Part shown: positions 14,301 to 15,609 of the stretch, in pieces
How positions within the stretch are numbered: the stretch's first letter is position 1
How the letters are laid out: each line of letters begins with the position of its first letter
Assembly (NCBI GenBank): GCA_009885185.1
Contig: VFLF01000802.1
Span: forward strand, 1 to 15,609
Source of the DNA: Nitrosomonadales bacterium
GTDB taxonomy: Bacteria; Pseudomonadota; Gammaproteobacteria; Burkholderiales; SG8-41
Length of the DNA stretch: 15,609 nucleotides
Direction: 5' to 3'
Position numbers and translations under genes: made by a program
The notes under the pieces: model-generated
Seen by the model: the letters and a program-made list of their open reading frames with translations, nothing else
Databases searched by the model: none
Told to the model about the DNA's origin: nothing

Positions 14301-14847
14301 CAACACGTGCGCGGTTCTCGGAATCCTGTTTCGCTTTAGCGGCGGCGGCAGCCTTGGCGGCAGTTTCTGCGCGGGCACGCGCTTCATTTTCGGCTTTTGC
14401 CCGTTCGCCTGCCTCGGCGGATACCTTGGCGACGACTTCAGCACTGGTGAAGTCGAGTTCGTCACCTTCGTCCAGGCTCTCTATAACCACTTGCGGCGCG
14501 GTTGCCGTTTTGGCGGGCGCAGGCGTGGAATCCGGTTTCGCAGCAGGCGCGACTGCAGCGAGCATCTTGCCCGTATTAGCCAGACTGTCAGGTGCCGCCA
14601 TGGCAATGGCGGCCGCGGCCATGTCGGGCGCCGAGAAAATTCGGATGTAACCTTCAGTGACCAGTTGATCCAGCGCGAGGTGACAATGGCCTTCGGCCAC
14701 GCCCGATTTGTTCACCAGATCGGCAACCGAGGATTTTCCATCGACCGCGGCAAACACCCGGCTCAATTCACGCGGCAGCTTGGTGCTGCGCGCTTCACGA
14801 ATACCCTTGGTGGTGCGGGTAAATACTGTCTGGGGATGGTAGATCAT
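11347..14847 (-). CDS. Giant coiled-coil membrane protein with C-terminal AsmA-like domain, 1166 aa
   Basis: Residues 1-72 form a small domain that looks like a winged helix (TRTTKGIREARSTKLPRELSRVFAAVDGKSSVADLVNKSG ... LDQLVTEGYIRIF). Residues 73-137 are an Ala/Pro-rich then acidic linker. Residues 138-750 are an almost unbroken Ala/Glu/Lys/Arg helix: the first part is rich in AEAKARAEAEA units, the second in ERKAREQAE units, with a helix break at GDPEE (630-634). KPARKKK (761-767) precedes one transmembrane helix (about 769-791). Residues 792-1166 are AsmA-like: LIPLTGYIPGVQDKMSKRLGQPVSIAGMSYEMFPSSQLTLRNVTVG, then GGGAISGQFKASWDG and GGRTRFDNLAGNVQVNGNQYSYRQLQLSSGALSASGNVDV. Positive charges before the helix suggest a cytoplasmic coiled coil and a periplasmic C-terminus. 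AsmA-like proteins act in envelope lipid homeostasis; the role of this fusion is unknown. ATG 14847 has only a weak ribosome-binding site. Confidence 0.9.
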   Translation of the reverse strand: MIYHPQTVFTRTTKGIREARSTKLPRELSRVFAAVDGKSSVADLVNKSGVAEGHCHLALDQLVTEGYIRIFSAPDMAAAAIAMAAPDSLANTGKMLAAVAPAAKPDSTPAPAKTATAPQVVIESLDEGDELDFTSAEVVAKVSAEAGERAKAENEARARAETAAKAAAAAKAKQDSENRARVAAEARAKTEAEARARAEAEAKARTEAAIKATAEAKAAADSKARAEAEARLRAAMEAKVKAEAEAKARAASEAKARAEAMANARAEAEAKAKAESEQRAEAEALAYANAEGKARMALEAQMKAMGDALEQARKIAADEAAKRELMEAEIKIRAEAERKAREEVEARARAAEQAIAQARVMAEEATRAKAEAEMRARSQSQEGEAEAQARLQQAMKALEEAKALAVAEAEAKAKAEARVQMEQELRQQQVQERAAREAAEAKAREEAEVKAREEVRELMEHARQAKVGAEASAASERTAREESEARLQAQIKEMQAQAARVQAESEARATDDRKAREQAEASARAAEAKAEETKKQHEEAMQLARVEAEQKARAEVEVQMAAERKARQEAEAKAAVERLAHEQAERKAMQELALKVAAERKAREQAEQQAQAARQAREEAEKRALEAAAGDPEELRKAREQAELSSRAADEAMAHAKAVAEEAERTKVQAEAKVKTEQAARAAAELRAKEEAVQRVMQEQQSQARAETDVQARVVQELKSREEAERAADAKARAEAEERAIKSAAERKARDPESESDVSAKPARKKKNWAVIGVSGAVILVGAGVGLLHLIPLTGYIPGVQDKMSKRLGQPVSIAGMSYEMFPSSQLTLRNVTVGKTQAIKIDTVVVPIGPVGLVTGASSFDMIEAIRVNLDQDVLGMVPAWTRAQPGASALQMQRVRLKAVKVASRAVELPQFDVDASFAPTGELRKASLASGKARFEVAPKDKNWEVTLSASGWQPFIGPAVEFDELEATAIISGNQATINQFKGKLGGGAISGQFKASWDGTIQASGDIKMENGRLNTLMPFFTRNFSASGTLGLNATYSLSGANVKTLFDAARLEGTFSIASGEFSNVDVARALQAAKATGLRGGRTRFDNLAGNVQVNGNQYSYRQLQLSSGALSASGNVDVSDGALSGRINAEIGSKGGAVVARGSLSPGGTLRDPLLKP
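12598..14436 (-). repeat. Degenerate repeat tract encoding the coiled coil
   Basis: About 1.84 kb of low-complexity DNA encodes residues 138-750 of the AsmA-like fusion. On the plus strand, short words such as GCCTTGGCTTCGGC and GCGCGCCTTGCGTTC recur in many variants. At protein level KARE(E/Q)xE recurs, for example at residues 339-345, 514-520, 601-607 and 637-643. Codons vary between copies, so the tract is old or selected at protein level and is not a fresh tandem expansion. The bias opens long shadow frames on both strands. Confidence 0.8.
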
Positions 14848-14955
14848 CGGCTAGTCTCGAGTTTTTGCAGCGATTCACCAAACCCTACGGCCCCGGAAGC
14901 ATTGGGGATACAGGTTACACATGTCATTGCGCCCGGCACCGATGAGCCAAAACCT

Positions 14956-14979
14956 GTTGGCCACATTGGGTATGCCAAC
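14956..14979. repeat. Inverted repeat at the predicted start of the giant-gene transcript
   Basis: Perfect 6-bp arms GTTGGC (14956-14961) and GCCAAC (14974-14979) with a 12-bp spacer lie immediately downstream of the predicted -10 box of the minus-strand promoter. It may be a repressor site or a hairpin at the 5' end of the mRNA. Confidence 0.4.
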
Positions 14980-14980
14980 C

Positions 14981-15009
14981 ATTATAGTTAAAGTCCAATA
15001 ATCCACCAA
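14981..15009 (-). promoter_or_regulatory. Sigma-70-type promoter of the coiled-coil/AsmA-like gene
   Basis: Read on the minus strand: TTGGTG (complement of 15004-15009), a 17-bp spacer, and a perfect TATAAT (complement of 14981-14986). The -35 box is weak (3/6), but the -10 box and spacing are ideal. Predicted initiation near 14974 gives a leader of about 127 nt. It lies between the quinone oxidoreductase stop and the giant gene, so the latter need not depend on upstream read-through. Confidence 0.55.
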
Positions 15010-15040
15010 TTTTCTCGCGAAAACCGGAACATAGGGCATG

Positions 15041-15609
15041 CTACAGCGTGAGCAGTATCTTGCCCGTGTGGCCGGCGGATTCCATCAGGGCATGCGCCTG
15101 CGCGGCCTCTGCCAGCGGGAAGGCGCGTCCGGTTACTACGCGAATTTTCCCCGACTCGAGCAACGGCCACACTTTGGCTTCCAGTTCCTGGGCCACGCGC
15201 GTTTTGAAGGCAACGGGCCTCGTGCGCAGCGTGGAACCGGTGTAAATCAGTCGTTTCAGCATAATGGGCATCAGGTTGATTTCGACCTTGGAGCCGGCGG
15301 CGAACGCGAGTTGAATAATGCGAGCGTCGGGCAAGGCAGCCTTGATGTTTTTTTCGATATTGGGGCCGCCGACGATATCGAGTATCACGTTCGCGCCGCC
15401 TTCGCTGCGCACGACCTCCACGAAATCTTCGGATTTGTAATCGATGACGCGATCCGCGCCGAGATCGCGACAGAGTTGGCAGCGCACATCGGGACTGTCG
15501 GTGGTGATGATCTTGGCGCCGAATGCCTTGCCCAGTTGTATGCAGGTGGTGCCGATGCCGCCCGCGCCGCCGTGTACCAGAAATGTCTCGCCGGCTTTGA
15601 GTTGCGCGC
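15041..15609 (-). CDS. PIG3-type NAD(P)H quinone oxidoreductase (zinc-independent MDR), 5'-truncated
   Basis: This is the C-terminal 188 residues of a medium-chain dehydrogenase/reductase of the quinone-reductase group, close to the TP53I3/PIG3 subfamily. The frame stays open to the window edge, so the catalytic N-terminal domain and the start codon are missing here. The first visible residues AQLKAGETFLVHGGAGGIGTTCIQLGKAFGAKIITT contain the Rossmann nucleotide-binding motif GGAGGIG. RCQLCRDLGADRVIDYKSEDF and VILDIVGGPNIEKNI follow. The C-terminal MLKRLIYTGSTLRTRPVAFK, RAFPLAEAAQAHALMESAGHTGKILLTL is highly typical of the subfamily. The enzyme probably reduces quinones or activated alkenes with NADPH in the cytoplasm. 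No clear terminator follows the TAG stop (15041-15043), so some read-through into the coiled-coil/AsmA-like gene is possible. Confidence 0.93.
   Translation of the reverse strand, partial: AQLKAGETFLVHGGAGGIGTTCIQLGKAFGAKIITTDSPDVRCQLCRDLGADRVIDYKSEDFVEVVRSEGGANVILDIVGGPNIEKNIKAALPDARIIQLAFAAGSKVEINLMPIMLKRLIYTGSTLRTRPVAFKTRVAQELEAKVWPLLESGKIRVVTGRAFPLAEAAQAHALMESAGHTGKILLTL

Noticed and set aside
12598..14436. TolA identity for the coiled-coil protein
   Set aside because: Only the Ala/Lys/Glu-rich helix resembles TolA. In TolA the TM helix comes first and the end is the TolA domain III; here the TM helix follows the coiled coil and the end is AsmA-like.
13643..14991. Long plus-strand frames of 335 and 348 residues opposite the giant gene
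   Set aside because: They are low-complexity Ala/Ser- and Gly/Leu/Arg-rich shadows created by the repetitive GC-rich coiled-coil codons; the minus-strand frame has recognisable flanking domains.
15010..15023. TTTTC-tcgc-GAAAA as a terminator for the quinone oxidoreductase gene
   Set aside because: The stem is short and AT-rich, and no U-tract follows on the minus strand.

Overview
The window is about 15.6 kb of high-GC bacterial DNA with tightly packed genes on both strands. The gene set points to a betaproteobacterium: a Bug/TctC-type solute receptor, an SrkA/YihE-like kinase, a DUF3025 protein, HtpX with a recognisable heat-shock promoter, an IS5-type element and an AsmA-like envelope protein. 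This assignment is inferred from gene content only. No rRNA, tRNA or CRISPR array was seen.

Left part (1-6750). A 5'-truncated Bug receptor gene is translationally coupled to an unrecognised 368-residue protein. Next is a CorA-type Mg2+/Co2+ channel on the minus strand, divergent from an srkA-like kinase gene, with a 7-bp-arm palindrome between them. The kinase gene overlaps a membrane-anchored Bem46/YfhR-like alpha/beta hydrolase gene by 4 bp. A long hairpin then separates that hydrolase from a convergent FAD-dependent oxidoreductase of the LhgO type. A DUF3025 gene follows, divergent from the oxidoreductase; its stop codon overlaps that of the next gene.

Middle part (6745-10260). A six-TM GGDEF diguanylate cyclase is followed by a 363-bp gene-poor, AT-richer spacer. 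A complete IS5-family element (8179-9369, 1191 bp) follows, with imperfect 17-bp terminal inverted repeats and a CTAA target duplication. It sits 14 bp (after the duplication) upstream of the start of an alpha/beta hydrolase gene that has cysteine in the nucleophile position. The insertion separated that gene from its old upstream region. A candidate outward promoter lies at the right end of the IS. The pre-insertion site can be rebuilt as a palindrome that covers the gene's Shine-Dalgarno sequence.

Right part (10260-15609). htpX is preceded by a near-consensus sigma-32 promoter and followed by a strong intrinsic terminator. Convergent to it is the most unusual gene of the window: a 1166-residue protein made of a small N-terminal winged-helix-like domain, about 610 residues of Ala/Glu/Lys/Arg coiled coil, one transmembrane helix and a compact AsmA-like periplasmic domain. 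It has its own sigma-70-like promoter in the gap after the last gene, a 5'-truncated PIG3-type quinone oxidoreductase. Several genes (CorA, HtpX, the AsmA-like protein, the membrane-anchored hydrolase, the cyclase) concern the cell envelope or stress, but the mixed strands suggest a set of small independent units, not one pathway.
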